DNA of 64,000 nt from Onchocerca volvulus (taxonomy: Eukaryota > Nematoda > Chromadorea > Rhabditida > Onchocercidae), in NCBI GenBank assembly GCA_000499405.2, contig HG738137.1:9721459-9785458 (forward strand), read 5' to 3'. Of this stretch, positions 26,501 to 38,348 are shown in pieces (the first letter of the stretch is position 1; each line of letters starts with the position of its first letter). The notes under the pieces were generated by a model, which saw only the letters and a list, made by a program, of their open reading frames with translations, did no database searches and was not told where the DNA came from. The translations under genes and the position numbers were made by a program.

Positions 26501-27129
26501 GAAAGCTGTTTTAATTTATTAAATTAAATTACATTTAATCTCATAACATTTTCTTGTGATAATTCTTTTACAAGTATATTTTTTCATGCAATTCATTGAT
26601 TAATTTGAATATATTTAAACAATGTATTTTTTTAAATGGAAGATTGTCTCTGTCTAAAACACTTCTAAAATCTAAAGTCTATGGAGTGAATATGGATATA
26701 GTGTTGCACAATTAAGTACTTTTAAAGAATTAAACTTAGTTTTACTCGTGTTTCAGACATTTTTGACCTTAGTATTAAACTTTTCCGTATTAGTACCTAT
26801 TTTCCCGTAAAAAATTATAAAAGAAATAAAAAAAATGAATAATTAAGTTGATTCGAATTAGATAACACAAGAAAAATATTAGATGAGAAATTGAAATAAT
26901 TGTTTGCTCCATTTTTATAAAATTTTTTTTAGGACACACGCATGCTGGACAATTTTATGTGGTGTGGTTATTCGTATATCTGAAGAATGACTTCCTACAT
27001 GGACTTTATAAAATAAAAAATAGCGACACCCAAATTTACGTATCGTCAGGCGTGAATTATTGGGGTCCACCTGTAAAAATGTTAAATTTATGTGAAATAA
27101 CTTTACTGACTTTACGCGCGTCAGCATAG
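23525..27129 (+). CDS. Multi-pass membrane metallophosphoesterase, TMPPE-like (copy A)
   Basis: Seven exons: 23525-23736, 24375-24509, 24774-24975, 25240-25498, 25998-26150, 26309-26461, 26933-27129; 436 aa if translation starts at the ATG at 23525. Five hydrophobic segments (for example YIALLIAIQGCFILM, ALTLLSIFFSHASLLFFYIY, FFLMILVVL, TILSLLLAIFLTGVGF) precede a calcineurin-like phosphoesterase domain. All metal-ligand motifs are present: TDVH (D208, H210), SGD (D240), GNHE (N271, H272), VHQPN, and GHTH (H373, H375). This is the architecture of human TMPPE: membrane anchor first, catalytic domain last. The substrate is unknown. Copy B lies 1.4 kb downstream in the same orientation and is clearly a paralogue. 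The start could be extended through a small exon at 22459-22465. Confidence 0.88.
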
Positions 27130-28485
27130 ATTACGTGTATAGATGGTCTCTTTTTTTCTTTTGAATAATGTATACATGTTTAGTTTTCATATGATATATA
27201 ATATTTTTTAACACTTTTCATATATTTTGACGTGAGAACTTTTTTATAGATTTTTGTTCATTTGTATTTATGCTGTTTAGTAATTATATTCGTGAATTCA
27301 ATGTAGAAAAATAATGAATGTTTTCTATCTGAATTATTTGGTAGTCATGAATTTATTTGATTGTGATGCTGTTCACTTCAGGAAGTTATAATAATGAAAT
27401 ATATTTGTCTTCAGGTTAAAATAGTGAAATATATTTGTCTTCAGGTTGTAATAGTGAAATATATTTGTCTTCAGGTTATAAAAATGAAATGTATATTTGT
27501 TAATTATGTCTGAATTATTTGGTAGCTATAAATTTATTTGATTGTAACGCTGTATTTATATGTCTGCAAGTTATAATAATGAAATGTGTATTTGACAGGT
27601 ATAAAATCTTAGTCCCATTTCAGAAAACGTTTTTTATGCTAAGAAACTCTTCTAATTATTCTTCAAGCAACTCTTTTTATTTTGTAAAATTCTCTGGAAT
27701 TTCAGTTTGAATGCCTTTTTTTTGATATGGTGAGAGTTTATCAAATTTTTAGCTTGAATAATATGTTGAATTACGAATGTAAAGTTTTGTGGGAATTGAT
27801 CTCTAACATATTCTTAGTATTACTGCAAATTTTTGTTGGGAATATATTCAGAATATTAGGGACTTAAAATAATTAAACAAAACTTCAAAGTAATCCCGAT
27901 ATCTTCAGGGAAGTAATTTATGATAGCAAGTTATTATGAAGATGTTTAGAAAACTGGAAGAATTTTTAGTTTAAGCAGACACTGATAACTTTTATCATTA
28001 ACATCAATCGAACTATTAGTTATTCCTTTTAGAATTTTGGTGTATAGGCAGGATTGCTGAGAAATTTTAGTAGAAATAGTAATATCATGTTCTATTTCAT
28101 GAGATATTTCGATTGGAAATGTTTTTGTTGTTTCGAATGCGTGTGGTATGGTACTCCGTATAATTCTTTTAAATAATTACAATTTTTTTTTTATTTCTTT
28201 TTTCGAGTTCATGCATATTATATATTTTTTTATTTATTTAATTAAAAAGCATCTAATTTCGCATCAGTCAATAATGCAACGAAATGAAATCTTCAATTTT
28301 CTTGTAATATTTAACAATATTTAGCTGTACTAAACTGATGCTTACTTCTTTTTTATACAAATTTTCACAATTTCTTTCACGTAGTAAGTAAAATTTGTAT
28401 TGAAATTTCGCTTTGTGAGCCATCACCATTTTTTTAGTCGACACAATTGGAAGTTGCTGTTTTACAGGATTCTTGGTAATAGAAT
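27130..28485. other. Spacer between the tandem phosphatase genes
   Basis: About 1.36 kb. Apart from the tandem and longer-period duplications at 27327-27600 (listed separately) no exon or RNA gene was seen. A TTTTACAG at 28460-28467, just before the copy B start codon, may be a trans-splice acceptor, so the two genes could share a transcript. Confidence 0.5.
27327..27600. repeat. 30-bp tandem repeat nested in a 180-bp duplication
   Basis: The 30-bp unit (GAAATATATTTGTCTTCAGG plus ten bases) is repeated about 3.5 times at 27394-27500. It is nested in a longer duplication: the TCTGAATTATTTGGTAG block at about 27328 recurs at about 27508 (period about 180 bp) with ATTTATTTGATTGT following both times. 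Each 30-bp unit contains TCTTCAGGT, a ready-made splice-acceptor-like string. Confidence 0.85.
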
Positions 28486-31400
28486 ATGATTTTGCGAATT
28501 ACCCACTGTCCGATTATCATTTCGGGTATCATTTCAGCAACTAGCATTATTTTTCTGAATATTTTTGGTTTGACAATATTCGGTGTAAGTTTCCTTATGC
28601 TTGAAATTTGACATTTCTAGAGCTTTCAAATTACCAATGGATGAAATACCGAGTACGCATTTTCCTTTCAAGACGAAGAAAGTAATTGCGCATTAATTTT
28701 ATTTAATTTCATTAAAAAAAGTTATCATATCAGTTGGTAATTGCAATATATTGTGACTGCAATATTTTTTCTTCAAGAAGTTTCTATGAAAAAAATACTA
28801 CAGTAGTTTTTTCATTCCCATACTTTGTATGCTTAATTCTTGAACTTTTCCAGGAGAAAAAGTTGCACTTTGTGCTTCATCTTATATCTTATTTGCAGGT
28901 GAACGACATTTACGATTATCGGAAAGGCAATCGTGAACGCCAGTTAAGTACACTCAAATTTGAGTTTTTCATATTTCCATTTAGTGTTTTTATATATTTC
29001 CGGCTCATTGAATTGGCAAAGTATGTATTAACATATAATACTAATGGTACAATGACGAATCATTCAACAAAGGTAATTGTGTACAGCTTAACTTAATTCT
29101 CAAAAAATTACTTTAAAATGGTCAAGAAAAATATTGTGATGAAGTAATAATTGTTAAGGATTCTTTTGTTGCAAGGTTTTGTCCTATTCTTTAAATCTTC
29201 CACAAAAAGCAACATTATTATTGATTGTATTCAGTCCCATCTATCTATAGCATCATTAACATCATTGTTTTCAATTGATAATAATGAGCAATATTTTCAC
29301 GAATGATAAATTTCCTTCACACAACAATAAGAGAGTGCTGCACTTATTACTTTATTTTTTCTGGACATCATAACCGCTTATTATTTTTCTTAAATTAATT
29401 TCATTATATGACATTGCAAATTTCAGAAGATAAATATATGGAAAAAAAATTTCAAAAGATAAATATATGAAAAAGAAATTTCAAAAGATAAATATATGGA
29501 AAAGAAATTTCAAGAGATAAATATATAGAAAACGATCTATTTCAGTATTTACAATTGATAGCTGTGGGTACGATTTTATGGTTGTTTTTGGGACATGCAA
29601 CGCTTTTCCTATATTTCATTCCTGATCTGATACCACGTTTCTTCGTTATCTTATCCTTCTTATCGATAGGCTTATGGTATCATATTGTTATCCCTTTAGT
29701 CGTATTTGCAATGCTAACGGCAGTGATTTCTCGATTAAAGGTTATTTTTTAACTTGAAAATTTTTTTAATGGAATTTTAAAATTATGAACTCACACTCTT
29801 TGCAGTAAAAAAGACTTAAAATTCAATGCTGAAAGTCAGTGCGTTTAGTGAAAAGTCCATTTCATATTTTGGAATAACCTCTTAAAATAGTTGTTCTAAA
29901 CAAACCGTGTATTCTTTTGTATTCTCCTGGTATTCAAAGCATGACCTATAAATAACTTATATAAGTCAATCCTCAAAGATATTTGTTTTTTGTAATAAAC
30001 CATATTTTGACTGCTCAAAAACATTAATGAATAATGGGCAATTTATCCACATTTTGTATTTCTCTTGTTTGCTCTCTTCAGTACACAAGCATATTAAGCA
30101 TTTCATCAACATTTTTTTCAATGATCAATTTACTCGACTTGAATATTATCTGTTTCTAATATATTAAATAGAAAAGACGAATATTTTAGGCGCTAACTAT
30201 TTGTCAACCACTCATCAATAAATGTTTTTCCAAGTTTTCTCTTCTGGAAGCATTTTGTTTGAATAAAAATGTGCAAACTGCTTTCACATTGCTGTTCGCC
30301 GTATTTTTATGTTTTTTTTCATATCTTTTCCGTGACACACTAATTGTCAAAGTTAGTTTCCTTTTTTACTCATTTTATTCTAAATTTTTAGCACTTATCA
30401 TACTTTTATCAGTTGTAGTAGCTATACTCCTCAGTCATCATTACATAATATTAACACAATTTTTTCATTTCTGTTTGATCTGCTGTTTTGATTTCATTAA
30501 TTTTTATTTCATTTAAAATTTTAGATATAATATTACTTTATTATGCTAATAAATTTAGTTTTAAATAATTAAGGACATTGTAGAATATATCACTGAATGT
30601 CAAGGATTTGCCGGGTGATGCAAAAGGTATTCGATTTGCCTTAATATCGGATATCCATGCAGGTGCAACAGTATTCGAAGAACAAGTTGAGGAAGTAGTT
30701 TTTCCGTTTCTTATTCCTGAGTTTTTCGACTATTTTCTTTCTTTGGTTTTTTTTTTTTTTAATGCAATATTCAAATTATCACAAGATTTCTAGGTTCTAT
30801 TTTGATTATCCACTAAATTTTTTAAAACAAATATCGCTGTGAATTTTCCTCGACATGGATTTTGTAGATTGTGGATCGAGTGAACAATCAAGCAGTTGAT
30901 GCTGTATTTATTGTTGGTGATGCAATAGATGCCCCAAGAAATTCAATAGAAAATCGTGTAAGATCGCTACGGTATGTATATGTTATTTATGTTATAGAAT
31001 ATTAGAAATCAGTATAAAACTTTCTTTTGGATAATTGCAGCTATAAAGTTTTTATTAGCTTCAAAATCGATTCTTATAATTATCTTTCTCTATTAAGTAG
31101 GAGTATAATGGATTATTTAGTAGAGTATTTTATCATGACTTTAATTTATAGTTATTCATATATTCATATCTTTTCATTCGATCATTTCTGTGGAATCAAA
31201 TGATTTCGTCAAGCGAATTGCTTAACTTATTACTTCGTGAGATTTATAAAAAAAAAAAAAAAAAAAAAAAAGTCGATACACATTCAGTATGGAGAGGTAG
31301 CATTAAATTAAATTTATCCCAAAATAATATTCGAGACCTAACAAATGGAGAATTATTCTGAATGCAGCAATTGTTAGTGATAGATAATAAATCTAAGTGA

Positions 31401-32734
31401 TTTAATCAAATATTTTATTAAAGCCTTTTATGGCGTGCTTATTTTTTTTCTACAATACATTGAGACTTATTTGACAAACTTTTTCATCAAACAGCACATA
31501 CCTGGGCAGATGATTTTCGAGCAATAAACAAATATGAAAAAAAATTTTATAATTTCTTTCTGAAAGTAAAAATTTTTAAGATTTTTGAAATCGAAAACAT
31601 TTTTCGTAAGTGGAAATCATGAATATTATTACGGTAATGCTTCGGAATGGTTTGATTTATTCGAACAGTATGGATTTGAAGTCTTGAATAACAGGTTTGT
31701 CTCTGTAATTTTTTGACAATCTGTTCGAAAAAGGAAAAGAGTTGTTGAAGTAGCTGATAATAATGTTTGTATACTAAGCTATTCGCACAAAAGCATGCAA
31801 ACATGAATTAGTATGTAAGATTTACTCTTTTTTAATCCAGAAGATTTTTCCTAATAATCTCGCATTTCGAATGCAAGTTTTTAATTTGAGTAACGCAAAT
31901 ATTAAATTATTCTTTTATAATCTAATAAGATATATAAGTTGAAGCATAATTGATTTAAAAAAAATTCCAGACATGTGCTTTTTCGTGGTATCTGTATTGC
32001 TGGTGTGAGTGATTACTCGAGTGGAAGAAGCGGGTAAATTGATAGATTTTCTCCCTTTTTCGATATCGTTATGGTTATTATCATTCAACATATTTATTGA
32101 TTATTTGAAGAAGCGCGGTGTAGCAACAAACAAACTGATTTCTTCAAGTCTGATTACTAAACTACTGCGTTAAGAAATTTCACTGAAATAAATTTCAAAT
32201 CCAAATGAATTTGAAATCTTTTTATAGATTGCCTAATCATATGTTTGAACCGGTAGAAGCACTGAAAGGTTGTCCGCAGAATACTACAACCATTGTCCTT
32301 TCGCATAATCCAGCTTCGACTAAAGAAATTGCTTTTAATGATGCGCATTTGCGTGTTGATCTCATTTTGTCAGGTTAGTTGAGAGATATTTGTATTTCTG
32401 ATTAACAGAAATAATCGGGAGTGTTTCGGTAAATAGGGATACGTGGATATGAATTGTAATTACAAAAGTTCATATTAGTTGTATCTATTATTGAAAATGT
32501 GTATCTGTCTTATTTCATTAGCAAATCCGAAGAATTTTTTTAGGACATACGCATGCAGGACAGTTTTATACGGTTGCACCAATTGTTTACTTGATGCTGC
32601 CCTATTATTATGGATTATATCGGGTCTCACCAGAAACGCAATTATTTGTAACGGCTGGTACACTTTATCAGGGAGCACCCATGAAAATGGTCTGGATGTC
32701 CGAAATTTGGATCATTGAACTTCATGCTTCTTAA
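28486..32734 (+). CDS. Multi-pass membrane metallophosphoesterase, TMPPE-like (copy B)
   Basis: Ten exons: 28486-28584, 28899-29072, 29546-29740, 30190-30351, 30584-30694, 30868-30971, 31581-31694, 31971-32033, 32228-32373, 32544-32734; 452 aa, phases continuous. Five hydrophobic segments (for example IIISGIISATSIIFLNIFG, FEFFIFPFSVFIYF, IAVGTILWLFLGHATLFLYF, FVILSFLSIGLWYHIVIPL, FTLLFAVFLCFFSYLF) come before the phosphoesterase domain. Motifs: SDIH (D233, H235), VGD (D265), GNHEYYYG (N294, H295), SHNPA and GHTHAGQFY (H391, H393), so it should be catalytically competent. It shares with copy A the phase-0 intron before the catalytic domain and the phase-1 intron splitting the glycine codon of GHTH, but has extra introns. 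The loop after SGD is shorter than in copy A. Origin by tandem duplication is clear; a different substrate is possible. Confidence 0.9.
29420..29530. repeat. 30-bp tandem repeat next to a splice acceptor
   Basis: About 3.7 copies of a unit like TTTCAAAAGATAAATATATG plus GAAAAGAAA sit directly before the acceptor of copy B exon 3 (29546). The first unit reads TTTCAG, an acceptor look-alike. Confidence 0.85.
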
Positions 32735-34308
32735 AATTTGTTAAGTTCCAAAAATGCTTAAATCTTTAAATTTTAAATTTTCTATGATAATGAAAAGATA
32801 TAATCTTCAACATACAGTCATGTCATTTTAAATTTACGTCGTAGAAAAATTAATCAATTTTGTTGATTAAGTTCTAGTTTCTCAGCAATTCAGTATGGGA
32901 TTTATTTTTCGTCTCAAATATAGATATATGGGAAGCAAAAATTTTAGATTTTTAGAATATGAATAGATAGTTGAATATAACAAAACTTTTTGCAGTATTG
33001 CTTGCTAAATTTATCTTTTGAGAAAGGCTATCCATTTTATTGCTAAACTTATTATGAAGTTGAAATTTGTATTTATAAGTATGCTCCATAAATCAATTGA
33101 AATTGTGTTTGAATCAATTGGAAGCTTAATCAGCGAGTAGATGGGACAAACTGGTTGGCTGGTTACTATCAATCATTGTTCATAAAAGATTTTTTTTAGC
33201 ATGCAATCATTTATTTATTTAAATGATATGTATCACTAGATTTTATTTATTTTTGCATTTTGCATATTTTTTATCAAATCGATGTATTAATTCTCCATTT
33301 AATTCTTGTGATAATGGCATTACTTTTATTTTTTGGTCTGAATCATGGTAATTATAATGAAAGTACAATTGAACTGAATTTTTTTTCTTGCTATCTCTGA
33401 TTAAATTTCACCGTTAGTTATCAGTTGTAAGATTTCTGTAAATTTCTTTGTATTTTTGTTCTTTTTAAGTTTTGTTTCTTTTTATTTTGTATATATTATT
33501 CTTTGTTTTACTTACATTCCCTTTTTTTCAGGTTCCAAATTTTGATATATTTTTTACACATTTTTCTGGATCATATGAATTTCATTGTCTTCATTTAACA
33601 ATAATCAATTTTTATTTCATTCCATTAATGAATAATTTATTCAATTTTTATCAGCCAATAAATAATTTAAAGAAAAAGATAGTGAATTTCAGTTCATTAA
33701 ATAACTATGCTTATATGCTGCGGAAATTTTCTTTTTATTTAAATTTCAATGTGATATCGAATTTTTTTTTTAAAGATGACTAGATTGGAAAGATAACTTA
33801 TTATAAGCAAAGAGTATTATGGTCAAGAAGCGTAAAGATATTTTCAAATGGAACAACAAGCCGATGAACATGTTTACAGCCAAAATGATAAACAAAGGAT
33901 AAACGTGTTCCCCGCCAGAATGATAAACATGTTTACCGCCAAAATTCTTCGATTAATTGATAAACAAAGCGAGGTCGACCAATCATGAGGCAAAAAATTG
34001 GAAATTAGAAAAGAAGAGGGAGCCCCGAAAGGATATATGAAGATTAGATTTTGGAGCAGAATCTACTACAATTTTCTACAACAGTTCAGTTCTGAGCTTC
34101 TACAATGTCCCGGAACTTGCAGCGATAGCAGCAAAGCAGTCTTCAAGGACTGTTATTCTTTTTTACGAGCGACAAAGGAAAGAATACCCAGAGATAAATT
34201 TACTAGGATATTCTCTGATAATTGTTCTTAATTGTTCCGTCTGTTTAATTCTTCTTTCTTCAATTTCAGAAAGGAATTTGTAGAATTTTGTGGGAAAAAA
34301 AATCGAAG
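32735..34308. other. Intergenic region before PINX1
   Basis: AT-rich, with no supported gene. The 103-codon frame at 33472-33783 is low-complexity (F, N, I, Y rich) and has no family motif. A dispersed repeat occupies about 33880-34100 (listed separately). A TTTCAG at about 34264-34269 may be the trans-splice acceptor of the PINX1 mRNA. Confidence 0.5.
33880..34100 (+). mobile_element. Dispersed LTR-like repeat, copy 1
   Basis: AGGATAAAC...TTCCCCGCCA, then GATAAACAAA, CCAATCATGAGGC, GGGAGCCCCGAAAGGATATA and GATTTTGGAGCA appear in the same order as a second copy at about 57383-57540 in this window, with roughly 70% identity judged by eye. The CCCCGAAAGGATATATGAAG (here) / GGATTTAAAAGG (copy 2) stretch followed by GAxTTTxGAGCA looks like a TATA box and start region. 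That would suit the U3/R part of an LTR retrotransposon. The 77-codon frame at 33998-34231 is mostly this repeat. Confidence 0.6.
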
Positions 34309-36104
34309 ATGTTTTTAACGGCGTCTCGTCAAAAGCAGAGAAATACTATTAATTCACAAAATATCGCATGGCAAAATGGTATTTTTTCAGTTTTTTCTCT
34401 GTTCCATAAGTTTTTTAATATTTCGATTTCTGGAAAGAATTTGCAATTTCAGATGATTCTAAATTTGGGAAAGTGATGCTGGAGAAAATGGGATGGAAAT
34501 CGGGTCGTGGATTGGGCAAACATGAACAAGGAATCACCGAAAATTTACAAATGAAAGCAAACATTTCAACGAGAGGTTTTTTTTTTTTCAATATTGCCTA
34601 TGTTTAAATATCTTTCAATTAAATGGAGATGGGATGTGCTTCTAAAATTTAAAAAAAAAAAAAAATTGCAAAAAAAAATTTGTTATTGCTAGAAAAGATT
34701 TTATTTGAATTAAAGTTGGTTTTGTATATTACTCAGATGCTTGTAATTGGCCTTGAACTTTTTGATTGATTTTAAAAGTTATGGTTCGCTGAGTTTTGTG
34801 ATTCAAAAAACGATAAAAGATTAGTTTGCAATGTGCTTCTTGTCTAGGCAATTTCCAGTTACAGAATTTGGAAATAATTACTATTAAAAACATAGTAATT
34901 CGAAAATATGTTATAAACATTTAAAAGTAGATGAAGATTCGGAAGTAGTGAGAAGCAGAAGTAAGAAGTGTGATCTATATTTGTTATTAGATCAATAAAC
35001 AGTATTTAACATTGTTTAAAGTAAGTTTAACTTAGGCATTCAAAAAATAGGTTCTTTGAGGGTATACTTTACGCTATGACTCTTGTATTTAAAATTTTAT
35101 TCATCTAAATTTAATTGGAAATTTTTGATTTTAGGTTTGGGATGTACTGAAAGAAACGATAATGTTTGGCTTGCTCATCACGATGACTTTGCAGCCATTT
35201 TGGCTGATTTAAATAAGAAGAAGGAAAAGTCAGAAGCTAAAGAGATCAAAAAAAGTCTGCGTAAAGTAAAATCAAAAATCATTTTGAATGAGTATGTTTG
35301 ATTTATCTTGTCATAGCTCTCTAAAAACTGTTCATAATGTAAGAAAATTAGACTTCGATAGGATTTTCGTTTTTAAAAACGAATATTTTCCAAAACACTA
35401 GGAAGTTGCTATCTGTATCGTAAAGATAAATAGAACATTTAATGGCGAAGCGGTCATTAAAAAGAATAATTTTCATGCTTATTAAATAGAGTGTAACAGA
35501 AAACTTGAATGACAGAATTTCACAAGTGAACCTTGAACGCTGGACATTAGTTATTGACTAAATAAATTTTTATCTTTTTGAAACAAATTGATAAAATTTT
35601 AGGCTAAAATTGTTGATTCAACAGCAGAAAATGAGTTTTCTCATATTAAAAGTGAGTATTTCAGACACAGAAAAGATAGGGATCTACCAAATTTATCAAT
35701 GATGTCAGAAAAAGATAAATGCGCTATTTTTGGCAAGAGATTAACACCAGGAACTGTTAGTAAGAGCACTGAAGAGAACATGCAACAAAATGAAGTTAGT
35801 TGATTTCATTCTAACTTTGTTCCAATCTAGAAATTTCATCTTTGAATAATCTTTTCCAAATAAGCATTAGTTATTTTCCTGAAAAATAATAATAGACGAT
35901 ATGCCGACGATATTTTATTGACGGATATGTCCATTTTCAAGTCTGTTATGAAGGCTAATTGCTGGAATCGATATTTTATTTTGTGAACGCAAATTTCAGA
36001 TTAAGTCGGAATCATCATTTGGAAATATGATTGTCAAAAACATTTCAGTCAACGATTATTTTGCCCAAAAAATGCTCGACTTGAACAAAAGGCGAAAAGT
36101 TTGA
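34309..36104 (+). CDS. PINX1: PINX1 homologue: G-patch nucleolar protein, telomerase inhibitor
   Basis: Five exons: 34309-34378, 34453-34575, 35135-35291, 35665-35794, 36000-36104; 194 aa. The N-terminus (NTINSQNIAWQNDDSKFG) and the G-patch (MLEKMGWKSGRGLGKHEQG, about residues 26-65) match the PinX1 signature. Then come DNVWLAHHDDFAAILADLN, a basic region, KDRDLPNLS...CAIFGKR, and near the end ISVNDYFAQKM, all in PinX1 order. In yeast and human the protein acts in the nucleolus as a cofactor of the helicase Prp43/DHX15 in rRNA processing and can inhibit telomerase. It is shorter than the human protein (328 aa). The join between exons 3 and 4 is uncertain: an alternative exon 4 start at 35603, with a donor at 35266, gives an in-frame segment (SHIKSEYFRHRK) that resembles the family better. 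Confidence 0.9.
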
Positions 36105-37565
36105 TATGTTTGATTTCTGTATGAAATTACATAGTTGTTTATTGTTATCCCGATTAGGAAATGAATATGCACTTTTTTATTTTGTTCCTAGCATTTCATC
36201 TTTATTTAAAATAACTTTAATTTCGGGTTATATTTTTGAGATTCCAATTTAGCAAACTTCCATGGTCTTCGATCGATGGTGTTCAGTACTGCAATTTGAA
36301 ATGCCAAGTTATGCTTTTTTTTTTTTTTTTTTTTGCATCCCATGGTATATTTCCAGATTATTTGAGAATTTTTTCTTTTTTGCACTTATGGTGATAGGTA
36401 TGACACTTCATAAAAAGTGAAAAGAGTTTGGTATTATAGGTCAAGAGGATGTATTACAATAGAAATTTGATTGATAGTTGCCCAGTTGTTGTTTTCCTTG
36501 ATTGTGCTTCCAACATTGTTCAACAGACTTTTTCATTGCAACAAATATCGCTACAAAGTATAGTTATCTCAATAAAGAAATGATGACTAGAAGATTAGAA
36601 AGCATATCATATAATACGATTACTGTACATTAAGTAAGAAATTATAACTTTAAAGGAAATTTTAGAAAAATATTTGGATACATAGTTAACTTATTATCTT
36701 CCTTTAGATCCACCTCACTTTCTCATTAATTCTGTCATGCTACAAGTTCATAATTACGAGAATTTTGTTGGAAGTGATGCATTAAATTGAAGAGCTAGAG
36801 TTGTCCGGAAGTGTAAGAATGCATTTCGCATATTTCTAATTAATCCCATAGTCATTTACTGGAAATGACTGAATATCAATTAACATTATGCAGGAGATTT
36901 TTGATGCAAATAATTGTTTAGTTTGATTCACCAATCAGATTAGCCTGCTGTTAATAATCTATCAATGTTTGAAAATTAAATTTCATATTTTCAAGTTTAA
37001 GAAAAGTATAAATTGCATCTCTGAAGATAAATATCGTGAAAGATTTTTAATTAATTAATTATAGAAGTATGAAGAGATCCTTTATGGTTATATTTACAAA
37101 TCAGAGTATAATAATAAATTGACAACCCTGATTGAAAACTGGTCCTCGCTGACATCTGCTGATGACAATTAATCATTGCTGTTGGAGACATGATCTTAAA
37201 GTCAATGCCGAAATAACGAAAGAAAAATTGACTCACTACTGTAACAAAAAAATGGTTCATTTGCAGATGAAATGAGAAGAAAAACTTAATAAATGAGATT
37301 TTTTCATTTTTTTTTTTTTTTGAAATTTTCGGAAAAGAAAAATTTGTTTTTTGAATACAAAATTGAAACAAAAAAAATAAAATTGTGAAAGATTGTGAGG
37401 TAAAAAAAAAAAAGCTTCGCACGCATATACATTACGGAAATTTCGAAAATTGAATGAAAGATGGCAACAAATTCTTATCAAAATATCCAATCGTCATTAA
37501 TCAAATTTTATCATTTTAATCGACAACTCGCATAGTACATAAGGTCATTTGTTTGTTTTTTCTTT

Positions 37566-37597
<32 letters not shown>

Positions 37598-38348
37598 TTT
37601 CATTAAACTCCTAGTTTTTCCAGAAAACTGCAATATTCGATAGATTTATCCAAGGTAAACTGATGGATGATGTAGTGGAGGAATTAAGGAAGTCACTTTA
37701 AAAAAAAGCAGCGTATTTCCAATCATAAGATTATTCAAAATTTGGAAAATTTAGACATTTCCAATGCAATTATTCCATAGTGATAATTTTGGATGTGCTG
37801 GGAGGTGTTGTGACAATTAAAGTTTTTTTTTTTTGAAATTTGATCGAAAATTGAGAATAATGAAAGGTACGAATAGTGCTGCTAGATGAATCCATGGTAG
37901 AATCCGTATTATCAACATATGAATAAATTTATTTTCCTGATGAATTCTTTATTCTGATCAATTCTTGTTTCATTATTCAGATTTAATTAATCTTACGATA
38001 TGAATAATGTAACTGTTAAATATTATAAATTGATTACCAAAAGGGAATCCATCAGGGAATATCTTTTGAAATTATATTAAGCTCATGGGATTGACATATA
38101 AAAACATAAAAAATCATCTGAGATTTTAATTACGGATAATAATTGATGGATTTGAGCAGAAATTATTTGTTAATTAATCAATGAATCAATATATTATGGA
38201 TATAAATATATGAAAATAAGACACAACAAATTGTCTCAGGAATATTGACATAGCAAAGATCTGAAATTTTTTAGATGGAAGATTGGGAATTTAGAAGGTG
38301 ACAAAAAGTTTGTCTTATATGTAAAACAAATATATACTATCATAAAAA
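36105..38348. other. Convergent intergenic region PINX1 / PSKH1-like
   Basis: About 2.2 kb between the stop codons of two convergent genes. It holds long poly-T runs (36317-36334, about 37567-37596) and ATTAATTAATT strings. The frames of 77-123 codons at 37051-37490 are F/K-rich poly-T artefacts. No exon was recognised. Confidence 0.65.

Noticed and set aside
33472..33783. 103-codon hydrophobic frame after phosphatase copy B
   Set aside because: F/N/I/Y-rich low-complexity translation of poly-T-rich DNA; no motif and no splice partner.
35603..35650. Separate PINX1 mini-exon with a GTGAGT donor
   Set aside because: It would end in phase 0 and put the next exon out of frame (immediate stop), so it cannot be used as a stand-alone exon.
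37051..37490. Overlapping 123- and 77-codon minus frames
   Set aside because: Driven by poly-T/poly-A runs (FFFF, KKKK); they lie in a convergent 3' region.
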